Part shown: positions 63,596 to 64,000 of the stretch, piece by piece
Position numbering within the stretch: position 1 is the stretch's first letter
How the letters are laid out: each line of letters begins with the position of its first letter
NCBI RefSeq assembly: GCF_003111645.1
Contig: NZ_CP022187.1
Coordinates: forward strand, 496,001-560,000
Source: Parazoarcus communis
GTDB lineage: Bacteria > Pseudomonadota > Gammaproteobacteria > Burkholderiales > Rhodocyclaceae
DNA: 64,000 nucleotides
Direction: 5' to 3'
Notes under the pieces: generated by a model
Told to the model about the DNA's origin: nothing
The model's input: only the letters and a program-made list of their open reading frames with translations
The model's database searches: none
Made by a program: the position numbers and the translations under genes

Positions 63596-64000
63596 ACGAG
63601 CAGGTTAATCAGAAGACCGTGCCGCACGAAGGTGAGGCAATTTCCAAGCGCGATTGGGTGCCGATCAACCTTGATTTGCGCGATACCTGGTTTCCTGTAG
63701 CTTACAGCGCCGATGTTGGTTCAAGACCCGTAAGACGGGTCGTTCACAACCAGGATGTCTATCTTTGGCGCGACGGTTCTGCGGTGCGCGCTGCCGAGTT
63801 TCGTCCAGACCGTCTGGAGGCGATGCGTTCTTGCGCAAGTGCTTTCACTGGTGGCTCGGGGCGTTATCCGGTCGTGGAGTGTTATGGCTATGTGTGGACC
63901 TGGTATGGCGATCCGGATCACGCTCAAGAGGAATTGATTCCGAATATTCCTTTTTTGCCGCGTGACGGTCAGGGCATTCCGCGCTACACGCAGCGCGCAG
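63592..64000 (+). CDS. Rieske-oxygenase-like protein, Rieske ligands lost; 3' end outside window
   Basis: The frame opens at ATG 63592 (overlap with the preceding stop) and is cut by the window end after 136 codons. WFPVAYSADVGSRPVRRVV, then VYLWRDGS and RYPVVECYGYVWTWYGDP align with the Rieske-domain shell of single-component alpha subunits. Between them only about 30 residues remain, with no CxH...CxxH. The catalytic half lies beyond the window, so a mononuclear iron site cannot be checked. It is not a random frame: spacing, composition and overlap are all gene-like. Confidence 0.8.
   Translation, partial: MNEQVNQKTVPHEGEAISKRDWVPINLDLRDTWFPVAYSADVGSRPVRRVVHNQDVYLWRDGSAVRAAEFRPDRLEAMRSCASAFTGGSGRYPVVECYGYVWTWYGDPDHAQEELIPNIPFLPRDGQGIPRYTQRA

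Noticed and set aside
1-64000. CRISPR arrays, tRNA/rRNA genes, intact insertion sequences
   Set aside because: Looked for by eye on both strands; no regularly spaced repeats, cloverleaf sequence or transposase was found.

Overview
The window reads as a high-GC betaproteobacterial chromosome segment, most like the Rhodocyclales (Azoarcus, Thauera, Zoogloea). This rests on codon use, tightly packed operons with GGAGA ribosome sites, and fused indolepyruvate oxidoreductase, EtfBA and DUF1302/DUF1329 genes. No species can be fixed from sequence alone. No rRNA, tRNA, CRISPR array or intact transposase was seen.

Layout. 1-972 is the 3' part of an MFS transporter. 1130-7046 holds a cytochrome P450 and a two-gene Mo formate dehydrogenase (NuoE/NuoF-like beta, catalytic alpha). 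7187-12786 is a beta-oxidation-type operon: amidohydrolase, three acyl-CoA dehydrogenases, one crotonase. It is followed by a decayed chemoreceptor tail, GTP cyclohydrolase I and a hemerythrin. 14973-19558 looks like an inserted defence-type island: a DUF4297/Cap4-like nuclease, a Rad50/SMC-like ATPase with a CxxC hook, and a trypsin-like protease. 19725-27460 carries a LysR regulator divergent from a fused 2-oxoacid ferredoxin oxidoreductase, then a fused CoA-transferase and EtfBA, closed by a strong terminator.

28038-51718 is the catabolic core. It contains an MFS fusion and a UspA-hemerythrin fusion; an extradiol dioxygenase, SDR and P450-type ferredoxin operon; an IclR regulator; a thiolase-fold/DUF35 aldolase-like pair; and SDR, FAH hydrolase, Rieske alpha and beta, MFS, [2Fe-2S] ferredoxin, ferredoxin reductase and cytochrome c. 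After these come DUF2889, an SDR, a TetR regulator, and an amidohydrolase, FAH, 3-hydroxyacyl-CoA dehydrogenase, thiolase and SDR series. Gene content and local order (SDR-FAH-Rieske alpha-beta; separate ferredoxin with SDR and extradiol enzyme; IclR, TetR, P450, MFS, Ltp-like thiolase) closely resemble the dit clusters for abietane diterpenoid (resin acid) degradation in Pseudomonas abietaniphila and Burkholderia xenovorans. Resin-acid-like polycyclic carboxylic acids are therefore the best substrate guess, by inference only.

52033-58833 is an envelope module (DUF1302, DUF1329, Ycf48-like propeller, MMPL/RND transporter) often found beside genes for hydrophobic-substrate catabolism. 58989-64000 adds a VOC protein, crotonase, SDR, MDR oxidoreductase and a striking pair of Rieske-oxygenase-like genes. 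One has the Rieske centre but no mononuclear-iron motif. The next, cut by the window end, has lost the Rieske ligands.

A recurring inverted repeat (ACAG-N11-CTGT type) lies upstream of the P450, the 7.2 kb operon, the ferredoxin operon, the DUF35/SDR divergent promoter, the 45 kb SDR and the 46.7 kb operon, which suggests one regulon for the dispersed operons.
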